From DATJJW01 sp035491935 (GTDB taxonomy: Bacteria > Pseudomonadota > Alphaproteobacteria > ATCC43930 > CGMCC-115725): DNA of 5,025 nucleotides. The notes beneath the pieces were generated by a model. The model searched no databases. It worked only from the letters and a program-made list of their open reading frames with translations, and was not told the origin of the DNA. This document shows, piece by piece, positions 1-5,025 of this stretch. How positions within the stretch are numbered: the stretch's first letter is position 1; each line of letters opens with the position of its first letter. Position numbers and translations under genes: made by a program. The DNA lies in assembly GCA_035491935.1 (NCBI GenBank), contig DATJJW010000028.1:1-5025 (forward strand), given 5' to 3'.

Positions 1-221
1 CAGGCAACGCACGATACTTGCGGCTCGTGGAACGGCAGATTCCCAGGGTTTTTCCATCGATGGGCCTTGAAGCGATCAACAGAGGACGATCGCCCTTTGT
101 TTCCGCCCGACTTAATCACCAGTGAGGTCGGCCGTCCCCTAGAGAGGCGGCTCATGACGTCTTATGCACTCTGTCTAGGAACAATTACCTGGAGAATTCT
201 TGGCGCCGCCCGTTCGACAAG

Positions 222-333
222 CTGCCTCCAGCGGATCCAGCAGCAGCCCAATCCCGACTGTCCGCTATAAACTAAAAACGGTCGATCTCCGAGCAGCTGA
301 TGTTCGAAAAGAAGACATCCGCTGGAGCGGCAG
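222..333. repeat. Imperfect inverted repeat in the gene-poor left region
   Basis: Plus-strand ctccagcggat at 226-236 is the exact reverse complement of atccgctggag at 317-327. Allowing a two-base gap, the match extends to ctgcc at 222-226 and ggcag at 329-333. The arms are about 80 bases apart. No transposase or target-site duplication is visible, so I cannot call it a mobile element. It may be chance or part of a larger structured RNA. Confidence 0.35.
303..330 (-). terminator. Weak candidate terminator downstream of the STAS gene
   Basis: On the minus strand a short CCGC-TCCA-GCGG hairpin (319-330) is followed by a pyrimidine-rich stretch ending in four Ts (307-310). It lies about 40 bases past the STAS stop, where the operon would be expected to end. 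The stem is only 4-5 bp and the T-tract is interrupted, so this is a suggestion. A second small stem (352-356 with 363-367) lies right after the stop. Confidence 0.25.
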
Positions 334-370
334 GCCGATGACGCCCAAGCGGAGCCCAGGCCGGCTCGCC

Positions 371-709
371 TTATGCGCCGAAGGAGAGAGCTGCTTGGGT
401 CGTGTTGGGGAAGACCGGGAACAGGGTCAGGAAGCCACTGATCTGGAAGACCTCGTGGACGCTCTGCTTGAGGCCGGCGAGGACGAGCTTGCCTGATTTC
501 GTCTTGAGCTGCTTGCCGATGACGAGCACGACGCGCAGGCCCGCGCTGCTGATCATGTCGACGTGCGACAGGTCGAGCACGAGCTTTCTGCCTCCGGCGT
601 CTAGCTGATGGTTCAGAGCCAGTTCGAATTCGGCAGCGTTGCCGCTGTTGATTCGTCCCACAGGGCGGACGATCGTCACGTCGCCGCGCTGCTCCTTCTG
701 AACCTCCAT
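371..709 (-). CDS. STAS-domain protein, anti-sigma-factor antagonist-like (SpoIIAA/RsbV type)
   Basis: This 112-residue protein is essentially one STAS domain. Known relatives (SpoIIAA, RsbV) bind an anti-sigma kinase when unphosphorylated and are released when phosphorylated on a conserved serine. Visible features are an N-terminal strand VTIVRPVGRINSGNAAEFE (11-29), a strand LVLDLSHVDMI (43-53) and the signature ISSAGLRVV (53-61), in which S54 or, by alignment with the DSS/DST motif, more likely S55 is the candidate phosphoacceptor. A further strand, GKLVLAGL (73-80), follows. No membrane segment or signal peptide is seen, so it should be cytoplasmic. It lies 116 bases after hcp on the same strand. 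No cognate anti-sigma kinase is visible in the window, so its partner is unknown; the neighbouring PpkA/PppA pair is one possibility. The family call is strong; a role in T6SS control is inference from context. Confidence 0.88.
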   Translation of the reverse strand: MEVQKEQRGDVTIVRPVGRINSGNAAEFELALNHQLDAGGRKLVLDLSHVDMISSAGLRVVLVIGKQLKTKSGKLVLAGLKQSVHEVFQISGFLTLFPVFPNTTQAALSFGA

Positions 710-716
710 ACCCGCA

Positions 717-721
717 CTCCC
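717..721 (-). promoter_or_regulatory. Ribosome binding site of the STAS gene
   Basis: GGGAG on the minus strand lies 7 bases before the ATG at 709, an ideal spacing. It supports that start and argues that the small gene is translated. Confidence 0.55.
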
Positions 722-761
722 GACCTTACAGATGATATGCTCTATTCCGCTTCACTGAATC

Positions 762-813
762 GGATCGGGCTGAAGCCTGGCCGCGACAAGGCGACCCGGC
801 CCCAGCCCGATCC
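762..813 (-). terminator. Long GC-rich hairpin after hcp (attenuator, processing or mRNA-stabilising element)
   Basis: Positions 762-772 (ggatcgggctg) and 803-813 (cagcccgatcc) form a perfect 11-bp inverted repeat, with a 30-base interior that can add a GGCC/GGCC stem (779-782 with 798-801). It starts 12 bases after the hcp stop. No T-run follows on the minus strand, so it is not a classical intrinsic terminator. Such structures after highly expressed genes can limit read-through or protect the upstream message from 3' exonucleases, which would keep Hcp abundant and the STAS protein scarcer. The structure is seen; the function is inferred. Confidence 0.5.
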
Positions 814-825
814 AACAGGCCAGTG

Positions 826-1341
826 TCAAGCCATGTTCGGCTTGCGCCAGTCATCCTGGCCGGAGGTGCCAGCGACGGTGTGGGTCCACTGGATCGCCCG
901 GTAGACGAAGGACACATCCTCGAGCTGGCCCAGATGCGCATTCTCGGGCAGCTGGGGGTTCTTGAAGTAGCCCTTCATGTCGACGACGATCGCATCGGTC
1001 AGCTTGATCGTGAAGTAGAGCTCCTGCCCGCCCTTGGTCGAGGTGCGGTAGAAATCGATCGAGATCTGCAGCGTCTCGCCGTTGCACAGCGCCTGCCACA
1101 GCAGCGGCGAGGCCTTGTCGAACATCTTGGTCACGACGAAGGGCTTGTGCGAACGCTGGCCGCGCGGCTGGCCCGACTGCGGATCCGTTGGGATCGTGAC
1201 CTCGCTGTCGACGGCGAGCACGTAGATCTCGTCCTCGTGGCCTTCCTGGTAAGTATTGCCGACGCTGTCGGCGGTAAAGGCGCGTTCGCTGATGTTCCCC
1301 TGCGTCACGCCGACGACTGTCATATATGCGGGACTAGCCAT
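826..1341 (-). CDS. hcp: Hcp (TssD), T6SS inner-tube protein
   Basis: Hcp forms hexameric rings that stack into the tube propelled by the contractile sheath; it is also secreted and can carry effectors inside its lumen. The 171-residue length is normal for the family. Typical features appear in order: MASPAYM start, VTQGNI (12-17), GHEDEIYVLAVD (34-45), GQRSHKPFVVTKMFDKASP (61-79), a C-terminal beta half with DFYRTSTKGGQELYFTIKL (96-114), the QLEDVSFVYRAIQWTH stretch (139-154) and the DDW motif near 163-165. No C-terminal effector extension is present, so this is a plain structural Hcp. It has a good ribosome binding site and lies 85 bases after the kinase gene and 116 bases before the STAS gene, with a strong hairpin after its stop. 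The start at 1341 is well supported. Confidence is very high. Confidence 0.97.
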   Translation of the reverse strand: MASPAYMTVVGVTQGNISERAFTADSVGNTYQEGHEDEIYVLAVDSEVTIPTDPQSGQPRGQRSHKPFVVTKMFDKASPLLWQALCNGETLQISIDFYRTSTKGGQELYFTIKLTDAIVVDMKGYFKNPQLPENAHLGQLEDVSFVYRAIQWTHTVAGTSGQDDWRKPNMA

Positions 1342-1426
1342 AATGCCTCACTTTATTGATGGGTCGACGAGAATTGCCGCGCGCGCCAAATGTCGTAAGT
1401 AAGTGGCATCTGGAAGCATTTAGTTC
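1342..1426 (-). promoter_or_regulatory. 85-base leader between ppkA and hcp
   Basis: This is one of only two sizeable gaps within the gene series, and it is more AT-rich than the flanking genes. It ends in a good ribosome binding site for hcp. A separate hcp promoter would fit, since T6SSs need far more Hcp than regulatory proteins, but I find no convincing -35/-10 pair and no correctly spaced sigma-54 site. The role is inferred from position only. Confidence 0.3.
1346..1351 (-). promoter_or_regulatory. Ribosome binding site of hcp
   Basis: GTGAGG on the minus strand sits 4 bases before the ATG at 1341 and supports that start, which also matches the usual N-terminus of Hcp proteins. Confidence 0.6.
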
Positions 1427-2470
1427 TCAGCGCAGTAGCAAAATCAGCAATATCGTAGCCCCGGCCAGCGCAAGCGCCGCCAGCGCCCAGATCAGCGGCC
1501 GTCGCGTGCCCGTCTTCGGCGCCAGCTCGGCGGCAAAATCGACGATGTCGGCGGGCCGTTCCTCCGCTCTTGCGCTCAAGCCCCGGCGCAGCGCCCGCCA
1601 CTGCCGCGCCCTTATCCCTTTCGGTGCCGGCGGTGTCTGCAATGCCTCTGCGGCGGCGCCACGGCCGAAGGGATGCCGACCGGCGAGAAGCTCGTAAGCG
1701 ATGACCGCGAAGGAGAAGACGTCGTCGGCGGGCGTTGGTGCCGCGCCCCCGGCACGCGCGGCGCTGGCATAGGCGGGGGTGAGGGCCACGGTCCCGGGTG
1801 CCGCCGGCGGCAGGAAATCCACCAGCTTGGCCCGCCCATCCGCGCCAACCAGGATATTGCCCGGCTTGAGGTCGCCATGGGCGATGTCTTGTCGATGAGC
1901 ATGCGCCAGCGCCTCCGCCATCGAGTGCAGCAGTGCCGCGACCCGATCCGGCCCCGGTCCCCGCCCGCCGGTCTCGCGCAGCAGCCGGCCGAGAGAGCCA
2001 CCTGGCACCCGCTCCATGATCAGTAGTGCCTCACCGCCCTCGCCGACGAAATCGACAAAACGCGCGACACCCGGATGGTCGAGCCGCGCCTGCAGCGCCG
2101 CCTGCGCCTCGAGCGTCGCCACCGCCGCCGGATTAGCACGGAACTCCGGCCGCAGCCGCTTGGCCACGAGATCCGGCGCTCCCGCCCCGGCCAGCCGGTC
2201 GCGCACCGTCAGCACCTCGCACATCCCGCCCCGGCCGATCAGCTCGCCCAGCCTGTAGCGCGGCATTGAGGTTGACGGCGTGGTTATGGTGGGCGCGGTC
2301 GAGGTGGGAGTGGCCGAGGTAGGCCCGAGCGAGATAGGCACCGGGGCCGCCGGCGAGCCGAAATGAAAGTTGGTCAAATCGTCGGCGTCGAACGGATCAT
2401 CGGCGAAGGCGAATTCAGTGACGTCGTCTTCCAGATCGGCGGCGACAGCGGAAGAAGGCACGTCGCTCAC
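1427..2470 (-). CDS. ppkA: PpkA-like Hanks-type Ser/Thr protein kinase with C-terminal membrane anchor
   Basis: This 347-residue protein is a eukaryotic-like protein kinase, the expected partner of PppA in threonine-phosphorylation control of the T6SS. An acidic N-terminus (about 11-31) leads to a Thr/Ser/Pro linker (about 45-70), then the kinase domain from about 71: glycine loop IGRGGMCEV (78-86), VAK lysine K104, candidate helix-C glutamate E121, catalytic loop HGDLKPGN (198-205), metal aspartate D218, DDVFSF (249-254) and ELLAGRHPF (260-268). About 20 hydrophobic residues at 326-346 form one membrane segment at the extreme C-terminus, which suggests a tail-anchored enzyme with a cytoplasmic catalytic domain. 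There is no room for the periplasmic von Willebrand-type domain of Pseudomonas PpkA. Oddities: HRD is HGD, DFG is DFL, and the APE-region Pro-Glu appears to be Ala-Ala, although the key Lys, Asp and Asn residues remain. The GTG start overlaps the pppA stop as GTGA; an ATG at 2266, just before the kinase domain, lacks a ribosome binding site. Confidence 0.88.
   Translation of the reverse strand: MSDVPSSAVAADLEDDVTEFAFADDPFDADDLTNFHFGSPAAPVPISLGPTSATPTSTAPTITTPSTSMPRYRLGELIGRGGMCEVLTVRDRLAGAGAPDLVAKRLRPEFRANPAAVATLEAQAALQARLDHPGVARFVDFVGEGGEALLIMERVPGGSLGRLLRETGGRGPGPDRVAALLHSMAEALAHAHRQDIAHGDLKPGNILVGADGRAKLVDFLPPAAPGTVALTPAYASAARAGGAAPTPADDVFSFAVIAYELLAGRHPFGRGAAAEALQTPPAPKGIRARQWRALRRGLSARAEERPADIVDFAAELAPKTGTRRPLIWALAALALAGATILLILLLR
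2264..2338 (-). repeat. Low-complexity Thr/Ser/Pro linker coding segment in the kinase gene
   Basis: Residues 45-69 of the kinase are mostly Thr, Ser, Pro and Ala, between an acidic N-terminus and the kinase domain. At DNA level the plus strand shows imperfect repeats of a cgaggt(g/a)gg unit with other gtgg-rich pieces, so the linker probably grew by slippage and may vary in length between strains. Its many threonines are candidate autophosphorylation sites; that role is inferred. Confidence 0.5.
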
Positions 2471-3174
2471 GAGAGCGCCCGCGCCATCACGACTGACATA
2501 TCATCGCGTGCGCCGGCGGCAACGGCCATCTCGGTCACCGCTACAACGCAGGCTTCGGGATCGACTTCGACGCCATCGGCGAGGGCCGCCGCCGGCAGGA
2601 CATTGGTGATGCCGTCGCTGCACAGCAGGAAGATATCGCCCGACCTCAGCTCCAGGCTTGCCCAATCGAGCCGGACATCGGGCTGGGCGCCGATCGCCCG
2701 CGTCAGCTTGTGCCGGGCACGCGGATCGGCGGCATCGGAAGCCACCTCCACCAGCGTATGGTCACGCGTCAGCAGATAGAGCGCGCCGTCCCGCAGCAAA
2801 TGGATGCGGCTATCGCCTGCCCAGAGGCACAGGGCATGCGCGCCATCGGCGACAAGGCAGGCAATGGTCGAGGCGATGATGGAGCGCGTGCCGAGATCTC
2901 GTGCCTTGCCTATCAGTTGCTCATTGGCCTGCAGCAGTGCAGCCTCGGCAGCGGCGCCCAGTTGCGCCGCCGAGGCGCCACTGAGCGGCGTGATCGCGGC
3001 TTCGAGCGAGTCGAGCACCAGATGGCTCGCAACGTCGCCGGCCGCCTGGCCGCCCACCCCGTCCGCCACGGCCCACAATCCCAGATCCGGCCGATCCAGC
3101 ACCGCGTCCTCGTTGACCCGGCGGCGTGGGCCGGTGCGGGTCAGCCCGGCCGATATCCAGCGATAGGCGTCCAT
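2467..3174 (-). CDS. pppA: PppA-like PP2C-family Ser/Thr protein phosphatase
   Basis: This 235-residue protein is a single PP2C (PPM) domain, a metal-dependent Ser/Thr phosphatase. In T6SS loci such proteins (PppA) reverse phosphorylation by the kinase PpkA and so switch secretion off. All main motifs are visible: RRRVNED (17-23), VADGVGG (36-42), LWAGDSR (117-123), LTRAIGA (157-163), LLCSDGI (183-189) and RDDMSVV (223-229). The expected metal-binding acidic residues (E22, D38, D187, D224) are all present, so the enzyme should be active. I see no signal peptide or membrane segment, so it is probably cytoplasmic. I chose the ATG at 3174 because a strong Shine-Dalgarno lies just upstream; a GTG at 3190-3192 overlapping the tssM stop would add six residues. 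Its stop overlaps the start of the downstream kinase gene, giving coordinated production of the two antagonists. Confidence 0.92.
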   Translation of the reverse strand: MDAYRWISAGLTRTGPRRRVNEDAVLDRPDLGLWAVADGVGGQAAGDVASHLVLDSLEAAITPLSGASAAQLGAAAEAALLQANEQLIGKARDLGTRSIIASTIACLVADGAHALCLWAGDSRIHLLRDGALYLLTRDHTLVEVASDAADPRARHKLTRAIGAQPDVRLDWASLELRSGDIFLLCSDGITNVLPAAALADGVEVDPEACVVAVTEMAVAAGARDDMSVVMARALS

Positions 3175-3177
3175 GCT

Positions 3178-3185
3178 CTCCCCTC
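3178..3185 (-). promoter_or_regulatory. Ribosome binding site of pppA
   Basis: On the minus strand GAGGGGAG lies between the tssM stop and the ATG at 3174. The GAGG part is 7 bases and the GGAG part 3 bases from that ATG. It favours ATG 3174 over the GTG at 3192, which would have to use signals inside the end of tssM. Confidence 0.6.
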
Positions 3186-3188
3186 GTC

Positions 3189-5025
3189 TCACATCACATG
3201 GTCCGGCAGGCGGAAATCATGCAGCAGGCTGAGGTCGAAGGGATTGCCATTGGCGCTGTCAGCCCTCAGCTCGAAGGACGCCGGCACGTCGCCGAGCGTC
3301 AGGTTCAGGAGGAAGCGGTCGTCACTGGCCGTGCCATGCAGATGCGTGCTGTCGAGCAGGCGGAACAGCGCCCAGACTCCATCCTTCTCCATACTCCAGT
3401 TCCGGTTCTGCACGTCGGTCAGCGTGATGCGCATCGTGCCGGGCGAGGTGTCGCCGGGCCAAGTCAGCTTCCAGGCCCGCGGCGGGTCATGGCGGTAGAT
3501 CAAGGTCGAATCCTCGATCGCGAGCTGGATCTGGATCGAGCGCGCGCCCAGAAGCGTCGGCTCCAGGGTGAAATGGACCTTGGGCATGTTGCTGCCGCTC
3601 TCCGGGAAGAAGGCCTGCCGTATCAGGGCCGCTTGCTGTAGCTGGTCCAGGGCGTCCGGCGCGATGTCAAGCGACTGCCCATCGATGCGGGCGGACTCCC
3701 AAGTGATGCCGTTCGTGTTGACGAAGGGCGACAGCCAGTTCTGGAAGAACTTGTCCAGCACCCCATCAGGGCCAAAGAAGGTGCCGAAATCCTTGAGTGA
3801 GGTCTCTGTCTTGGAATCGGCGAAGATCGGGTAGCGGTCAAGCATCGAGCGGCGCCATTCCGGCACCACCTGGTGCTCCCAGGCATCCTCGACCGCGCCA
3901 CGGGCGAAGCCCATGATCGCCTCCCAGCTATACCCCGACAGGGTGTACAGCCACATCCGCACGGGATCCGGCTGCCGGTCGCCGAAGCGGCGCACCGCCG
4001 TCAGCGCATCCCCCTGCTGGCCCGGATGACCACTAACGCGACCGGCCGCGAATTGATAGGCGGCCTGCGGCGGATTGGAGGCCGAGGCAATCGACTTCAC
4101 GGTGGCCGAGAGATTGGCGATCGCGTTCAAAACGGTGTCGATGCCCTGCTGCCGCGTGTCGCCGCCATCGACCAGCGACGTCAGCGGCTGGAAGGCCTGG
4201 GCGATCCGCGTGCCCGGCCAGTTCGGTCCGGCGATCGGCGGCGGCACTGTCGGGTCCCCAGCCACCCCGTCCTGGGCCGCGCCCGGCGCCGCCGAAGCAG
4301 CACCCGGTGAGGCGGTGGCTGGCGAGGGGCTCGCCGAGGCGTTGGAAACAAGGCGCGAGAGGCCGCCGAAGGCGCGTTCCGCCAGCCCGCCCGGAGCGGT
4401 GGCGGGCGCAGCGGCGGAGGTCGCCGATGACGGCGCCCCCGGCGGCGGCAGGGCCACGTTGTTGCGCAGCGCCACCAAGACGGCTCTCAATGGCGAATCG
4501 GGGCCGGCCAGCCGGTCCAGCGTCTGTCCGGCATCGTCGATCGAGTGGAAATCATAGAGACGGATCGAGGAGATCAGCGTCCGCCATTGCTGTACATAGT
4601 CGGCAACATAGAGGTCCGATACCTGCTGGATCAGCTTGTCCTGCGAAGCCGAGGCAGCGAGGATGCTACCGGCATCGAACATCCAGTCATCCTCCGCCGA
4701 GGAGGTCGTGAGCGTCGGCAGGTAGCGCAGGAAGACGTTGTAGAAGCCGTCCGCGGTGAACAGGCCGGGTACAGATGCCGGCGAGGTCACGACATCCCCA
4801 CCGAAGCCTCCGCCGGCGCCGCCCAAATTGCTGAGACGGAAATCCGGTATGGCGCTGTTAAGGGCGATGCGCTTGAGGTTGGCGTAGAGCTCTTCCGCCG
4901 GCGTCTGCTGCAACAGGATGCGCCGCGCCTGGTTGACCGGCGCGGCATCGATCGCAAGCGGTTCCAGCCCGGCCTCCACCAATCGCGCCATGCCCGATTG
5001 CAAGGCCGCGCCCTGCTCGGGGAAT
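3189..5025 (-). CDS. tssM: TssM (IcmF/VasK), C-terminal part, 5' end outside window
   Basis: TssM is the inner-membrane protein that, with TssL and TssJ, forms the envelope-spanning complex anchoring the T6SS. The frame stays open to the right edge, giving 611 residues; full family members are roughly 1100-1300 residues, so the N-terminal membrane segments and ATPase-like domain lie outside. Numbering the visible fragment from 1, family landmarks appear in order: a GLFTADGFY segment near 87-95 with DDWMF near 112; LYVADYVQQW near 138; a Pro/Ala/Ser-rich linker near 191-268; PVRMWL near 354; RYPIF near 397, followed by FFGPDGVLDKFFQNWLSPFV near 416-435, the hallmark of the TssM C-terminal domain; then a beta-rich end with WALFRLLD, NPF and FRLPDHVM. 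The stop touches the next gene, pppA. A TTG at 5003 is an internal leucine, not a start. Identification is firm. Confidence 0.95.
   Translation of the reverse strand, partial: FPEQGAALQSGMARLVEAGLEPLAIDAAPVNQARRILLQQTPAEELYANLKRIALNSAIPDFRLSNLGGAGGGFGGDVVTSPASVPGLFTADGFYNVFLRYLPTLTTSSAEDDWMFDAGSILAASASQDKLIQQVSDLYVADYVQQWRTLISSIRLYDFHSIDDAGQTLDRLAGPDSPLRAVLVALRNNVALPPPGAPSSATSAAAPATAPGGLAERAFGGLSRLVSNASASPSPATASPGAASAAPGAAQDGVAGDPTVPPPIAGPNWPGTRIAQAFQPLTSLVDGGDTRQQGIDTVLNAIANLSATVKSIASASNPPQAAYQFAAGRVSGHPGQQGDALTAVRRFGDRQPDPVRMWLYTLSGYSWEAIMGFARGAVEDAWEHQVVPEWRRSMLDRYPIFADSKTETSLKDFGTFFGPDGVLDKFFQNWLSPFVNTNGITWESARIDGQSLDIAPDALDQLQQAALIRQAFFPESGSNMPKVHFTLEPTLLGARSIQIQLAIEDSTLIYRHDPPRAWKLTWPGDTSPGTMRITLTDVQNRNWSMEKDGVWALFRLLDSTHLHGTASDDRFLLNLTLGDVPASFELRADSANGNPFDLSLLHDFRLPDHVM

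Larger units (their letters stand above)
1..370. other. Region without a supported gene; probable end of the T6SS locus
   Basis: No reading frame here shows a recognisable domain or a convincing start. Base composition is more mixed than in the operon, with AT-richer patches near 165-200 and 264-280. Two weak possibilities exist. A plus-strand frame open from the left edge to a TGA at 68-70 (about 22 residues, ending SIDGP) could be the tail of a convergent gene. A minus-strand frame from ATG 155 stays open to the left edge but has no ribosome binding site. The region also holds the inverted repeat and weak hairpins listed separately. Confidence 0.5.

Noticed and set aside
1..155. Minus-strand frame from ATG 155 running off the left edge
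   Set aside because: About 51 codons, no ribosome binding site, Arg/Ser-rich and unlike any family I know.
67..270. 67-residue plus-strand frame in the left region
   Set aside because: TTG start, no recognisable domain, no supported ribosome binding site, and a composition unlike the coding regions of the window.
200..496. 98-residue plus-strand frame overlapping the end of the STAS gene
   Set aside because: No recognisable domain; half of it is antisense to the STAS gene and it has no good ribosome binding site.
823..1359. 178-residue open frame on the plus strand opposite hcp
   Set aside because: It mirrors hcp almost exactly in extent, and the hcp identity is beyond doubt; the composition is typical of an antisense shadow.
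1374..1390. Sigma-54-like TGGC...GGCA element in the hcp leader (minus strand)
   Set aside because: The GG and GC elements are two bases too close for a sigma-54 promoter, and the TTGC half is missing.
2710..3498. 262-residue open frame on the plus strand across pppA and the end of tssM
   Set aside because: It is antisense to two clearly identified genes, resembles no known family and is explained by the high GC content, which makes stops rare.
1..5025. CRISPR arrays, tRNA or rRNA genes, transposases and attachment sites
   Set aside because: I looked for regular direct repeats, tRNA-like cloverleafs and transposase or integrase motifs on both strands and saw none.

Overview
The window is about 5 kb of high-GC DNA from a proteobacterium; an alphaproteobacterium is my guess from the compact Ala/Arg-rich proteins, but no feature proves it. 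It holds the distal part of a type VI secretion system (T6SS) operon. Every convincing gene lies on the minus strand, so transcription runs from right to left.

From right to left the order is: the C-terminal 611 residues of TssM (IcmF), the inner-membrane ring protein, which runs off the right edge; a PP2C-type phosphatase of the PppA kind (2467-3174); a Ser/Thr kinase of the PpkA kind with a C-terminal membrane anchor (1427-2470); Hcp, the inner-tube protein (826-1341); and a small STAS-domain protein that resembles anti-sigma-factor antagonists (371-709). The tssM, pppA and ppkA reading frames touch or overlap by a few bases, which implies translational coupling. hcp follows an 85-base gap and has its own good ribosome binding site. 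A long perfect-stem hairpin separates hcp from the STAS gene.

TssM belongs to the membrane complex and Hcp is the building block of the ejected tube. PpkA and PppA form the known threonine-phosphorylation switch that turns T6SS assembly on and off through an FHA protein; no FHA gene is visible here. The STAS protein is the unusual partner. Its core carries serines where anti-sigma antagonists are phosphorylated, and its neighbours are a kinase and a phosphatase, so a phospho-switch linked to secretion is a reasonable hypothesis.

Bases 1-370 contain no gene I can support. They look like the boundary of the locus, with a few weak inverted repeats and a possible tail of a plus-strand gene at the extreme left edge.
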